Program-made: the position numbers and the translations under genes
The notes under the pieces: model-generated
Databases searched by the model: none
Seen by the model: only the letters and a program-made list of their open reading frames with translations
What the model was told of the DNA's origin: nothing
NCBI RefSeq assembly: GCF_000004075.3
Contig: NC_026655.2
Span: 3,534,001 to 3,598,000, forward strand
Direction: 5' to 3'
DNA: 64,000 nucleotides
Source: Cucumis sativus
Taxonomy: Eukaryota; Streptophyta; Magnoliopsida; Cucurbitales; Cucurbitaceae
Part shown: positions 21,157 through 34,824 of the stretch, one piece after another
Numbering within the stretch: the first letter of the stretch is position 1
How the letters are laid out: every line of letters starts with the position of its first letter

Positions 21157-22185
21157 TTAGTCAAGAGAACTACACTTCAAATTAGTATCCTATATCAGAA
21201 GAGGAAGCCTGCTTGATCAGCGGAAGCACAATAGATCGCTGGCCCTTAAGAAAGTTAGCAAGACCAAAGAATATTGTTAAGCAATATATTGTTTTATGGA
21301 ATGTTACAATCAAGGGAGAACTGATGTTTGAGCACTTGAGCACTTGAGCACATTCATGTTTCCTTCGTTGTGATTTACAACTATGATTACTAAATTAAAA
21401 GCCTCACCTTTAATTTTGCAAGGGTCGGTGATCTTTAGTTTATCATATTGTGAGGCTTATGGATGTTGATCAGTGAAATGGGATGGCAATGAAATAAGAT
21501 TTTAGCTTCTTACAACTTCCAAGCAAATAACTGCCATTTTGTTGAGAGAATTGTGTATATATAATTTCTCAAATAGTAAATAAATAAGATTATTATTGTA
21601 AAAGGGAGTTACATTTACACCAATGTTTGAAGAAAATACTAAATTTTGTCATTATACTCATATGAATGAAAAAGGGAAAAAAAAGAAACTTGATAGACTT
21701 AAAGTTAAAGAGTATGTTTACCACTATGAAAAGGTTAAACTTGAGAAACAAGAGCACTTATATCAAATCAAATATCAAATGGTACGACAAGTCAACCAAA
21801 TATTCTTGGAAGATACTTAGACTCGCATAGCCATCTTTTTCTATGGACTAAAACAACTCATAATCTTGTTCTTACCAACCTACATTTCAAATGGAATACA
21901 ATTCAAGAATGATTTAGAAAAATTGAATAGGTTTTTGTCTAAATATATTTTCAATTTGTGAGTAAAAGAACACAATTTAATTGGATGGTTTAGGCAGTTT
22001 TAACTGTGTTGAACTTGATATTTTGAAACAGGTGGTCGAAGATGCCGTCGTTGCCTTTGTTGACCTTGGCGCTTCCCAGGGTTGCTGATATTTCTCTACG
22101 CTCAACCAAACCAATCTTATAAATCTGCAAAGCACCAATTCCAGCTGCTTTTTTGCATATCTCTTGACTTCTTTAACCATCTACA
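21157..22185. promoter_or_regulatory. Spacer upstream of the hydrolase-fold gene
   Basis: AT-rich. A short GC-richer patch at 22030-22090 has small open frames on both strands (plus-strand VVEDAVVAFVDLGASQGC), but I see no splice context or homology to call a gene. The last ~100 bp form the 5' UTR of the next gene. Confidence 0.4.
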
Positions 22186-25100
22186 ATGGCGTTCTCTGCG
22201 AAATTGCACCCTATCTCACCACCATCTCTCGTTTTTTCCTGCAAATCCCGCCGACCCTTTTCTCCTCATTACGCTTATTTTCTAAAGCCCCTTACAATTA
22301 GAGCTTCGACCACTCTAGATTACTCCAAAACCTCTTCAGATCCGAAATCATCGACCCCATTAAAGGTACTCTACACTCGGCTGACCATGTATTCTAATAT
22401 TGGATTGGTTTTTATGAGATTGATATGGATGTTTTGAAATGCTTTCCTTTTTCCGTTATTCACTACTTTTTGGAGTATTGTTAAGTGGAATTTGTGACGA
22501 TAATGAACCCCATGTCATTGGCTCTGTTGAAACGAGTGCGAATCATTCAGTTGCTTGGTATTTGGTGTTCAATTCTATAAGACCCTGTTGTTTGTGGGAC
22601 TTGATTTGCTTGTTTCCATTTCCTCTTCTTACAAACAGTTTGAAAGTACGAATTTTTGTATGTATGTTGGTCCTATGATCTTAATCTTATACACTACTTA
22701 CTTCATTCTAGCTCAGGCTAGTAACTGGCAGTGGAAATTCAAAGACAGTCTTATAAACATCTATTATGAGGAATATGAAGGCCAGAGTTCTGATTCACCT
22801 AAAGATATTCTCATGATACCGACGATTTCCGATGTTAGTACGGTGGAGGAATGGAGAATAGTGGCGAGAGAACTTGTACAAAAGGATAGTAAAGTCAATT
22901 GGCGTGCTACTATCGTTGATTGGCCTGGTTTGGGTTTCTCTGATAGGCCAAAGATGGATTACAATGCTGACGTGATGGAGAAGTTTTTAGTGGACTTGAT
23001 CAATGCTCCTGATGGTCCATTGAGCAGCTCAAGTTAGTATTCCAGTCACGTTTATATTGATGAACTCCTATGATTATAAAATGGGATGGCTTTTTCACAT
23101 AAACCTTTTTATTATATCAGATGAGGGGTGAGATTTGAATTTCCTACCTTGAGAAAAGGAATTTTGATACCTTAACCATTCAAGTGTGCTCATGTTGGGG
23201 ATGTTTTCTTTTCTCACATATTGTTAAGATAATGCTTATGTTTCTTTATTCTTTTGGCTAGTTTTGTTGAAGTGTAGGCTATATAGTAGTTCTTATCGAT
23301 GGTAGTAGAAACCCAATTGACTCCTGTAAATTAATACTTGATTGCACAGGGTGTAATTTATGGTAACTTTGTGCTCTTGTAAAATTCTATACTCATATTC
23401 GGCGAACTTTCTAATGTACTTGTTCCAAATTGTTAGGAAATTCACAGGCTTTATTGTTGGCTAACTAGCTGAGAGATATTAAAAAAGATATTAAAAGACA
23501 AAATACTCTGGAAACTCATTTGAATGACCATTGGGCAATGTTGTGTTAGAACGCTAAGGTGTTCTAGCTGCGGTGGGCACAGAAATATATGGTGTCCTGT
23601 CCATACTATAAAAATCTTACTCTTAACCCTTGCCCTGTTCATCTCAAGAATGTAGAACAAGATTTCCATCATCCTATACGCATGCAGTGCAACCGTGCAC
23701 TTCTACTTTAGTTATTGATTTTGTTCAGATTTCTGTTTGTTTTTTCTTTTCAACATCTTTCTGCTTCCATATTTTGTTGATCTTCCAGCTTCTCACCTTC
23801 TCGTCAGTTCTAATGGTAATTACACACCATCTATAATCTGCCTGTGCCTGTGCCTGTGCCTGACCTCTTTTATCCTATATACATCCGCTTGAAATAGTTT
23901 TTCTTCCACTGTTGCTTGAATGATGATTGCAAAACGATTGTGTTCCATCCATTCTTTGGCTTTCCAAATTTTCACTTCAACACTAAATTCAATTACAATA
24001 TACAACTATATTCATTATTTATATTATTGCTAATATTCTTTCTATGATCAAAGCAGAAGATGACTTGGTGGTATTTGGAGGTGGTCATGCGGCTGCACTA
24101 ACAATTCGTGCAACAAATAAGGGTTTGGTGAAGCCAAGGGGCATTGCTGCTGTTGCACCTACTTGGGCTGGACCACTTCCTATTGTATTTGGTCGAGATT
24201 CCACCATGGAGTCAAGGTACTGGACCTATTACTTCCTCCATTAATTAAGTGTAAGGTTCTGCATTTTGAACGCTCTCTAGAACTGGGAACTAGGTGGCTA
24301 CATGATTGATTTTGTGAAATGTTCACGTTGTTGAACTATCTTTGTCCTTACCCTAGGCTGGCCTATGTATAAAGAGGGTTTCCGTGACAGTTGATTCCAT
24401 CCTACTTATAAAGAGGCCTTCATATGAACTATAAGGAGTGTTTGTGGTAAGGGAAACTCAGCCTTATGTTGTAGTAATCAAAGTCCTGAATAACTTATGA
24501 CAGTTGAACCCATCCTACCTTCCAGACCCAGTTGATCAAAACTGTATCCAGAGATGAAGAAAGAAAGCAAACAACATGCTCTCACAAAGCAAGAAAATTA
24601 ACTGTCATTCACCCATTTACGAGATTATTGTTTGAAACTTTAAGGAGTTGTTTGGATAGTTTAGTTGGTTATTATAGTCTACTTTATGTGTTATAATAAT
24701 TTGTGTTTATAATTGAAAACTTTAATTATTATAATTTGAGGGCCAATCATTGAATGGGCTATAGGCTAACAGAGCACCCCATCTAAAGCAAATTGGGGCC
24801 CAAACACCCCCTAAATGTTTAGATCCATTGTAGCTATAACAGTTTCTGCTGCCATAATATGCAGAACAAGATCCCTTGAAGCTGACCTTGGTTGGCCTCT
24901 TCCCTCCACTGCCACCATACCTTTCTCTACCACCTTGGGATCCGTTCTAGTTGTGGTCTCTCGCATGCCGTCCCTATTTCCATGCTTAAATACAAAGCAC
25001 CACCGCCACCAGAACCCTCTCAGCCACTACTACCATCATATTAAATCCACATTTTCCACCATCACCATGTCCTCATCTTCTATAATTCTACGATCTCCTC

Positions 25101-25815
25101 CTCAACAATGAAACTCTAAAACCCCTCTCAAGAAAGATTTTTTATTTTATTTTTCCTTTTACTTGCTTATTTTGTTTCCTTATGATCTAATCAATATCTT
25201 TGAACTTTTTTACATATGTTAAAGTTTTTTTTTTAAATGAAATTATGTGAAACACCACTTATATGCTAGGGAAGGCGGACAGACTGGATTTTTTGCTTTT
25301 TACCATGAACTTAATTAATCTAAATGTGTTACTTCTTGATCACCAGGTACGGATTTCTGAGAGGCACATTAAGAGCACCCGCTGTCGGTTGGATGATGTA
25401 TAATATACTCGTCAGCAATGAAAATGCAATTGAATCACAGTATAAATCTCATGTCTATGCCAACCCTGAAAATGTTACTCCAGAAATTATTGAAAGCAGA
25501 TATGCACTGACTAAAAGAGATGGCGCTCGTTACGTGCCCGCTGCTTTCTTGACTGGTCTTCTTGATCCTGTTAAATCCCGAGAAGAATTCGTCGAAATGT
25601 TCGCAGGTTTGGATGGAAAGATACCAATTTTGGTTGTATCAACAGAAAAATCTCCAAAGAGGTCAAAGGCAGAAATGGAAGCTCTACGAGGTGCCAAAGG
25701 GGTAAGCAAGTTTGTGGAGTTGCCAGGAGCCCTTCTGCCACAAGAGGAGTATCCAACAATAGTTGCTGAGGAGCTCCATCAGTTCTTGAAGGAGAATTTT
25801 GAAGCTGCTGATTGA
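22186..25815 (+). CDS. Alpha/beta-hydrolase-fold protein lacking the catalytic triad (At1g74640-like)
   Basis: Exons 22186-22365, 22717-23032, 24057-24216 and 25347-25815, 374 aa, all GT-AG. The N-terminal ~45 residues are rich in Ser, Pro and basic residues (SCKSRRPF), which suggests a plastid transit peptide. The core follows the alpha/beta-hydrolase pattern: VDWPGLGFSDRP (oxyanion-side loop), LVVFGGGHAA at the nucleophile elbow, APTWAGPLP, and PGALLPQEEYP near the C-terminus. The elbow is GGGHA (173-177) where GxSxG is expected. Leu348 stands where the catalytic His of GH-PQEE would be, and no acid-loop Asp is evident (VVSTEKSPK). The Arabidopsis homologue, as I recall it, shows the same GGGHA, so this is a conserved feature and not a recent loss. 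Function unknown: pseudoenzyme or different chemistry. Confidence 0.85.
23033..24056. other. Intron 2 of the hydrolase-fold gene
   Basis: 1.0 kb intron. It contains a SINE-like stretch at 23105-23200 and a short CCTGTG tandem repeat (about 23838-23862). No other feature seen. Confidence 0.55.
23105..23200 (-). mobile_element. tRNA-related SINE-like fragment
   Basis: On the minus strand the order is a box-A-like GAATGGTTAAGG preceded by GAGCACACTT, then a box-B-like GAAATTCAAATCTC about 40 bp on. This arrangement and wording are typical of tRNA-derived plant SINEs. No poly-A/T tail or target duplication could be fixed, so only a fragment is claimed. Confidence 0.4.
24217..25346. other. Intron 3 of the hydrolase-fold gene
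   Basis: 1.1 kb intron carrying a MITE-like insertion (about 24640-24813), followed by a C-rich, repeat-like stretch (24830-25130) whose 98-codon open frame has no recognisable domain. Confidence 0.5.
24640..24813. mobile_element. MITE-like insertion in intron 3
   Basis: Imperfect terminal inverted repeats: the left end reads TTAAGGAGTTGTTTGG and the reverse complement of the right end reads TTTAGGGGGTGTTTGG (13 of 16 alike). The interior is TA-rich with GGGCC-type motifs. The GTGTTTGG-type termini recall non-autonomous hAT-like MITEs common in plants. No target-site duplication is clear. Confidence 0.5.
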
Positions 25816-28734
25816 AATAATATTATTTGTACCTTAAAGATGTCTAAAGATGTCGATATAGCTAAAGGATCTTAAGACTTTTAAGAACATCAAATTTTGT
25901 GAATTGGCCTTAAAATAAGTAATACAATACAAAGACATTCTGTGTCATTGCTTCTGTTATCTAATCTTAAATCATTCTTTCTCGAGATCTTCAGCTGTGT
26001 TAAGTGATTTCACCCAAAACAAACAGACTATATCAGTTATAAGATACTGATATTAACAAAGAAAGATTAAAAGAATTAAAGAAACAATTTCATGAGATAA
26101 GATCAATGTCTTAATATAATCATGTTACAAACAAGCAAGCGAGATCGATATCCTATGTGAACGAGAGAGATAACTAGCAAACAAGGTTGCACTACATGCA
26201 CCCATATGTCCTATATGCAGTAAATCGACCGATTTTCATCAGATAAAATGGATTGCACAAACATTTACCACCTAAATATTTTTCTATATATAAAAGTCTA
26301 TCTAAGAACTACTAAGTAATATAAACCTTAAAAGAAAAAGGAGAACAACAATGTAGATTTGACAAGATATCAAACTACATATATCAAATCAATCTTTCTT
26401 CAAAGAGTTAGTTCCTATTTATTTCCTCAATTATGATTGTAATTTGATGTTGATTGTTGATAATACAGCCAATGTTTATCAATCATTTGTAAGGTTGTTA
26501 ACCATATTATAAATTAATGTAATAACTAATAACATTCTTCAAAATTCCACCGACACATAGAATTATCACTCATCAAATTTAACCACATGATTATGTTAAA
26601 TATATGCTTTCATTTTATACATTCCAATCATACTTCAAACAATGTTAGTTTTGATTAAGTTATACTAAAATTTATAATATATTGAATGTCTTCTCTTATA
26701 TTTTAGTTGAAAATTTTTATTTTAGATCATCATCTTCATCTATTTAGGTCTCTAGCCTTTAAAATATTTTAGGCATAGGGTCTTAACTCTTTTAAATCTC
26801 TTTCAATTTTTCACCTAATTTAATCAGCTCATCTTATAACTACAACTCTACATTTTGTAGTTTCAATTAATTTTGATATAAAGTAATTGATATGACATTC
26901 AATTGAAGATTATTACTTAACACACAGACATACTTTATGATTTATTATGCTGTATGATAATCATTTAAATTTCCTTAGCCTTCAAAATCAGTATATGAAA
27001 ATGAGTATTTATAAGTTTAATGTCATCACTAAACATTAGCATAAAATTGGATATTGCTTTTTTTTTTTTCTTTCTATTTTGAGTCAGATAATGATAATTA
27101 TTGTGTGTTGATGCATCAAATTTTATAGCAATATCCAAATGAATTTAAAAATGGGAGTGATTAAATGAAGAAATCTTGAGAAATCTTAAATACAAAATGA
27201 AGGCATAACCATGTGATGATCATCAAACAAACTCACACCTATTCTAAACTTCAAAATAGATATTGAATTGGGTGTCCAATTGAGAGGCCCTACCAACACC
27301 AAAATTCTACACCCCAACAATATTGAACAACCCATTTAGTTCAAAATAATACTCAAAAACAGAAATGCTTGTATCGATTAATTAATTAGATGTTCATTTT
27401 TGGATTGTGGATCATAGTTGCGAGGCTTATAAACTTCTTGAATCAAACGAGAAGTAGAGTTCAACACAACAACTCCTAACTCTTTAGTATCATCCCTTTC
27501 AACTCAATCACTCTTCAAACCTTTCAACTTTGGTACCATAAACCCTAACCCAAATCACATCAAGATTTTGACACCTCATCCCTAACTTATGGGTTTCGTT
27601 TGGTCCCATTTCTCTTTTTAACATTTAGTTTTTAAAAATTAAGTCTATAGACATTACTTTCGCTTCTAACTTTACCAATACATTTAGAAAAAATGTAAAT
27701 ATACGTAAAGAAATTAGACTTAATTTTCAAGAACAAAATAGTTATCCAACACGAAATAATTGTAAATATAACAAAATGTTTTATCACTCAAAATATTATA
27801 TCTAAATTTGGTTACATTTTATAATGTTTATATCTACAATACTTTTAATTGTGGGTTTTCTTTTCCTTTTCTTTTGTGGGATCCAACTTCACCTAACATA
27901 CCCAATCTTTCATCCTTACACATTTTTGTCCTCTTTCTATTCTTCTTTTTAATACAACAATTACCTAATCAATTTTCCAAAACAAAATGGATATATTATT
28001 ATATGTTTTCTTTCTCTATTAACTCATGAGGGAATAGACTTTTCCTTACCCATTTTTATTCCCAATTATTAGAGAAAGAAATATGAGAAATTGATGACAG
28101 TATAATGCAACCTATACCCCTAAACCTTCACTTTCTTATTTTCATTCTTTTTCAAAAACTTTTATTCTCTCCCCAATCACATTATTTCATTTTCATACAA
28201 AAAAAAAAAAAAAAAAAACCAAATGTATCGTTCGATAATTATTTGATCTTTTTTGTACTTTATTTAAAATTAAGTTATAATCCCGACAACTCATACCTCG
28301 AGACATGTCAACATTATTCAAATACAAAAAAAAAAAATTGTTTTAATGTCTCAACCAAACTTCTCTAAATTATTTCATTATCATATACATTTTCGAAAAG
28401 TCACCATAAATTTTTCGTTCAAGAGAAAAAAATAACAAATCTATTATTGACAATTATTTCATAGGTACGATAGATAATCGAGTCTCTAACATAATGAATC
28501 GAATATTTTATTACGTTTAATTTAGGTGGTAATATACATTTCTTTTTTATTTTCTTATTACATGATGGTTGAATTTAAAAACAGATTTTAAAAATTGTAA
28601 ATTATTATCATGAATGAAATCTAGAAATGTCTATTATTATTAGTAACTTAAATGAAGACTGAGTCTTCGGTACATCGTTTGGAATTCCATCATCTTTAAA
28701 TGCGAAACTCAAAGCCACAGCGCTGTCACCCACA

Positions 28735-28955
28735 CACGTGTCCCTTCTGCCAAGTATCAAACTGCGTGGCATTTGGTAGCTTTACAGTGGATGACAAATG
28801 GGCACACATCACCTTTGTTTTTTAATTCACGTACCCCTATTTATTAATTTATCCATTATTTAATTCTTTTCACACGTGGCTTCTCCTAAGTGGTCTCCTC
28901 GAACAGCGTGTGCAAAAAACTTATTGTAGGTTAAAGTAAGTTTTAGTCACACGTG
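28735..28955. promoter_or_regulatory. Cluster of G-box/ABRE (CACGTG) motifs
   Basis: CACGTG occurs at 28735-28740, 28873-28878 and 28950-28955. Each is preceded by A or ACA, and two are followed by GGCTTC/GGCTCC. An ACACGTC variant lies near 29029. ACGT cores of this kind are bound by bZIP (ABF/ABI5) and bHLH factors. They lie about 6 kb upstream of the MYB gene, so target gene and activity are inferred. Confidence 0.4.
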
Positions 28956-31404
28956 GCTCCTTCTTTAAACACTTTACTTCACTATTCACTCTTCTCTTTA
29001 TATCATCAAGAAATTACTGCTCTTTATTACACGTCGCACCCTCTACTGGCTTGTAAAATCCCACAACCTCGCGTTCTCATTTAAATCCTATTTAATTTCT
29101 TTATATCAATAAAACAAAAACTAATTTAAAAATAGTAGAATAAATTAAAATATTTACAAATCTATAGCAAAATTTTAGATTATATCACTATAGTATATAA
29201 ATAACCTAATAGTAGGATTGAATTAGTTTAAAATATAAGTTGAATTTATTTTTGTTGGAGGGTTAAAATTTTCGAATTAATCCAACTTAACTCGAATTAA
29301 TATATATATATTATTTTTTATTTTTTATTTTTTAATAAAAATTAAATAATGAATTTCAAGAGTTTTTTCTTTTTAACTTAGATGCAAAACATATTTGATT
29401 TATGTCGGATGATTTTCATTTACAAACATTAAAATTTAGAAACGAAAAAGAAAAATAATAATACAATCAGACAATCCAACCTAACTTGTAAAATATATTT
29501 GGACTATCAGGGTTGGGTTTTGGAATGTTTCTCAACTTGTTTACACCTTTAACACAACAAAAAAAAATGTTAAAACATTGCATTGTTGGTTGCATTGATA
29601 TCTTGAAAACGTCGTATATTTAGAATGATGGGAAGTGATATATAATACTTTTATTTATTTCATATTGATAAGTATAAGATTTACGATATGGTTTATGATT
29701 CTTTTAATGATAATTTTTGAAAATGGAAGTAATTAGTATTGATATAAGGAAGGGTTGGAGTTGAAATGGAGTTGTTTGGATGGAAAAAGAAGGGTGTGCA
29801 AAATAGTCAAAGAAAGGATGTGACCATAATCAAAATGGAGGGATGATGATCAATTGGTCACATCTAAGTAGTTAGAATAATCACAATCTTTTTTTTGTTG
29901 ACTTAAATGCAACCACATTCATATTATAAGAACCCTAATTAATCTATGCATGCTTCCTGATTTTATTGCAACATAATAGGGGAGAAAAGTTCTATATGAT
30001 ACCACTTTTATTGTTTTATTTTAAAAGAAATTACTTTATAATTTTTTTTCTAGACTTAAATTGTATAATGAATTACTGAGATGGTAATACATTGGATCCC
30101 TATTTTATTAAGCTGCTAGAGAGAAATTGGGTCAAAATGAGAAGCTGTGTGTGTGATATTTTTGTTTATTCTATCATATTAAATGAATATTGCATTACAT
30201 TATTACATTTATATGCATGTATTTAATTAATTATAACTATTCATAAAATTGGCTTTTTATGGAACAAAAAACTATTTCAAGAAAATGATGATGAGATGAT
30301 ATGATAAATGAGAATACTATTTCAGCATTCATTATAACTTTCATCATTCGAGAAATTAAATAGCATTTTCTCAATTCAATTCTTCTAGACTATTTTCTAA
30401 ACTATTTCAATTTACAACTCTTTACTATGTAACATTTTTTTAAAAAAAAATTATTCTATTTGTGGGTGAATGTTTTTCTTATGATTAAAGAAATTGGTGG
30501 GTTGAATTTAAAAAAACAAAAAACAAAAGAGGAAAAATAATTATAAGATCACATGAAAAATAGGCAATTTAAATTAGATTAATGAATTTGAATTAAACTT
30601 TCCCATCTTGGATTTTTCTTTTGGCTCACTATAAACTAAATTTCTCCATTTTTTTGATTCATAACCATTACTCTAAAAAGTACCATAACATAATTTAAAA
30701 AATGTCAAACAAGAAACTACAAACAGACGAAAATGCACCTAATTAATCAATTACTTCAAATATAGTAAAATGAATCAAAATGTTGATAATTATCAATGTT
30801 CATGATTACTATATGTCTATTAGACATATATACAATAAATTTTCTACTTTTGGTTGGTAGTATAGATTATGGTAAGTGTTTGCAAGTAATGTGAACGTGA
30901 CAAAGAAGGTGCAGTAGAAACAGTCTTTATTTTATACGTATCTTTCTCTTCTAGAAAAGCCATATATAAACATATTAACGTAAAATATGAAGGTTTTTGG
31001 TACGTTTTTCTTTTATTTGTCGTAGAGTGATATACACATTATTATTACATATGCCTTGTCACCCTGACACGTGGCTTTTCTTATTTTTCAACATGTCCTC
31101 ATCGACTTTCTCCGTCCAATAAATAATAATAATAATAAAGTCTCTCTTTGCCTTTTTCATTGTGAGTATATGACAAAATAGAAACAATTAGTTCTTTTGG
31201 TTCAAATTAAGTTCAACCTAAAGCCCACGTAGCCACTCAACCTAGGTCTCTCTTCTACATCAATTCCTTTAACATCACATTATAATTTACTACTTAATTA
31301 ACATAGTTTTAATCTTGTATTATATTACATTGCACACACTATATTACTTTTTCAATTTACGAGTAGAAGAGATAAACTTGATTAATTAGTAGGATTTGTA
31401 TGTA

Positions 31405-31660
31405 GACGTTACAACAAAAATCATCTACTATGACAGTTATTTATATTACAAAATGGATCGAGAAAAAAAAAACTGTCACAAAAAGAGAAAAAATGTAATT
31501 TTTTTGGATAATACTTTTCGCGACAGTTATTTGATGTCATAGAAGAGAAATAAAATAATATATTTAATATATGAAAAAAAAATTAATTTTTTTATTTAGG
31601 ATTAAATCTTAACCCCTATCGAAAAACCATCGTTCCATTCATGCGTTTCCGTCTCCTCAC
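31405..31660. mobile_element. CACTA-like terminal repeat region (tentative)
   Basis: GTTACAACAAAAATCATCTA at about 31409 resembles a decayed CACTACAAGAAAA-type terminus. A subterminal inverted pair CTATGACAG (31428-31436) and TGTCATAG (31535-31542) follows, along with a further ACAGTTATTT direct repeat. The opposite end was not found. Confidence 0.3.
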
Positions 31661-32000
31661 TCCACTCCCTTGATTCCGTTCCCCATCTCCAAACTCTTTG
31701 AAGGTCATCTCCGGACGACGTCCAGTTTCGTCATTGACATCGCCCCTCGTGCTCGTCTCCTTACTTTTGAGCCGTCGGAACCTCCTCTATTGGACGATGA
31801 AACGTTCTCTATCCTAAGTTGTTCAATCTGTCCCTGTAAACCCCAATCCGCTGCAATTTCTTCAACATCCAATCTACAGTCGTCACCTCCTCTACTGGTA
31901 AGTCGTCTGTTCCTTTTCTATTTCTCTATCTCTTTGTGTTGTTCACTGTCACTCTTTCCCTCGACTCTATGGACCGACTGTAAGGTGTGCAATTTTTAAT
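31640..32000 (+). other. GC-richer exon-like island
   Basis: A distinctly less AT-rich stretch inside the desert, with an open frame from 31670 to 31999 (109 codons, no known domain) and a possible splice donor TACTGGTAAGTCG near 31897. It follows the CACTA-like end directly, so it may be a gene fragment carried by that element, or its first exon. Confidence 0.3.
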
Positions 32001-34824
32001 TTTGTCTGAATTCCATCTTTTAGACAAACACTCGTACATACATCGTGAATTAAATCTAGATTCTGTAAAATAGTTTGAGTTTGAATAATGTTGTGACATA
32101 AAAAGCAATAATATATCACAAAAACACCAAGTAAAGAAAGTTGTTTCTAACTTTTTTTTGGTAACTAAAATTATTATTAAAAAATGGTAAGAAGAAACAA
32201 ACAAATATATATATATATATAAACATGTAATACTTTATGAAAAGAGGTCAACTATGGAAAATCTCAAGTTTAGGTTTGATTATGTACATGTACGTAGAAA
32301 ATATGGGTTTAGTTTCACATCAACAGCAAGAAATTAAATTTAAATGGCGGCCGGCAGAAGCTAATTTCAACACCCAAAAAGGAGAAGAAGAAGAAAGAAA
32401 AAAAGTTAGTCTAAGATAATTTATGGACATTTTCATAAAAGGTAAATTTTCTAAATTTGAAAACATTTACACAACTTCTTCTTCTTCATATTTAGAACTA
32501 TTTCAAAATTATGTAATTATCAAATTCTGCTGTCAAATTATTACAGTTACATAATTACCATATCATTAATAGAACTATCATATTTTCAAAAATCAAATCC
32601 ACTACTAACCCCACAAAATCACTCTCTGTGGAAATTGGAAATTCCAATGAATTTATTGCTACCCAAATAGAAAATACTTTTCCTTTGAAATGGTGAATTT
32701 TTTTCACATACCCATTTCTATTTGAATTATGCATGCAAATGCAGATGATTATTTATTAGTTTTTAAAGAAAGAAGCACCTGACTTAGAAGTTTGAGAGTG
32801 CAAATGAACTTAAATCTTCATTAAGTTCATAATTGCTCGATAGACTTAGGCTTGTGAGTTTTATATTTGTTTTCTAGTCTATTGTTTGCCCCTCAGATGT
32901 CATGTAGTCAATCTAATCTTTTATTATGATTAATTAATTAACCTCAGGGGATATTGTAATATACTTAATTTCAAACTACTGTAGTTTGAAAATTTAGTGA
33001 GTAATTAATACAATTCTTGTAGGACTATAAAATTTAACCATCAATGTAACTCGTTACTTAAATTTGATGAAAGGGCACATCATTTACAGTTCTTACATAT
33101 TTTCAACAATTTCCATTTAATTACTTAACTGGACTTCTATTTGATTCGCTCTTTTTTATTATCTTAAAATCGAAGTTATTGTGTGATCTTTGACTTCTCT
33201 TTTTGTTCAATTGAAAATTCGTTCAAACGGTCTTGCAATTTTAAACATCTATTAAATGAGTTTATCTATATATATCTGTTTGGTCGAGTAATTCGCCACG
33301 ATGAAAATTCTATTAGAGGAAGAAGTTTGAATATGACCAATTCAAAATTGATATAAAGTTTCATTTAAATCTTGAATCTTATATATATGTATATAGATTT
33401 ACAAAAGGGAAAAGTAAAAAAAAAAAATGATATGGAGTTTAATTATATGAGAAGAGTGGTGTGAGGCAGACCCACGTCTCCATTTTCACACAATTTAGTG
33501 GACGATCAAATCTTATGGGCGGTGGAGATTTCAACACGTAAACTAAAGAAGTCCAAATCACCATTACTAGGACGTCCCCACGTGTCATAAAAATCAAAAG
33601 ATAACTCGAAGCAAACAAGGGGTTGTCTACATCATCATTTTTATTTTCCCCTAATTCAATTTTCTTTTCATTTAATGGGTCAATTTCTTTCGTATATTTT
33701 ATCTATGATTATCTTTTTTTGAAATTTCTATAAATGATCATTTAACTTGATCAAAAAAGTGAGAGTTTACAAAAATATTCCATGTAATTGGAGGTAGGAA
33801 GAAATATCAATATGATTGTAATAATTTTTAAAATAGCAAAATATTTTCTTTATGTGATTTTTTCTTCTATTGTTGTTTCTTAATTTTTTTTTTTTATTCT
33901 TATGGTAATAGTTGATGTCAGTAAAATGGTTTTCTAACCCTAAATGATACAAGTTCCAGATGACCCTAATTTAGATGCTAATATATATTTTTATTTACAT
34001 ATGTAAAAACACTAATTTTGAATTAGAAAAATGAGAAATTAATAATGGGATATCTCACCAAATTTTCACTGTTTTTAGATATTTAATTAAGAGATAAAAA
34101 CATCGTAGTTATATATGTAAAATGTACGTCGTTTAACTATATATATGTGATTAACAAATTTTGACCCTAGATAGAGATCATAAACAACTCATCTCGATCT
34201 CAAACATATGATGTATTTAATTTGAAGCAACAACATAGGGGTTGATGATGGTCAAATTATACCATTTAGCCATAAAATATAGGTTAGGTTTAGGTTAATT
34301 ATAAGGATTGCATAGGAAATGAGGGAAAATGGGTAATTAATTAGTGGTTTAAAGGAGGAGAGAAGTTGAAAAGGCGTAAAAATTTGGAACCCCAATAAGC
34401 AATAACTAAATAAATAAACCGTGCCACTCTCTCTTAAAACGAGGTTTAAAAATTTTAGAGAAAGTTCTCTGTGAAGTACTCCTCCCAACATTGTAAAGTC
34501 CGAAACCACAAAGAAGAAGAAGAAGAAGAAGAAGAAACAAAGTAAGTAAATAAAGCTAGTCAATTCTGACTTGAATTAGAGTTTTTTTTTTTTTTTTTGT
34601 TGGTTTCTTCTGCTGTGCCACCACAATACCCACATTCAATGCAGTTCCACCTTATAAGTACAATGTGAAGATAGAAAAGAAAAAAAGTTATTTAAAAAAA
34701 GAGAGTTGACTTTGTGGTATGAAAGAGTAAATGCTGATGGGTGTAGGTTTGACTCTTTTTAGTGAAGATGATGATGATGATACACATACAGCCCATGTAA
34801 TGATATCTGATTCAGTCAGCCAAT

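Noticed and set aside
22018-22085. Small GC-richer open frames on both strands upstream of the hydrolase-fold gene
   Set aside because: Too short, no partner exons or homology; probably 5' flank.
24815-25111. 98-codon open frame in intron 3 of the hydrolase-fold gene
   Set aside because: Repeat-like C-rich DNA next to a MITE, no domain, and it lies inside a well-defined intron.
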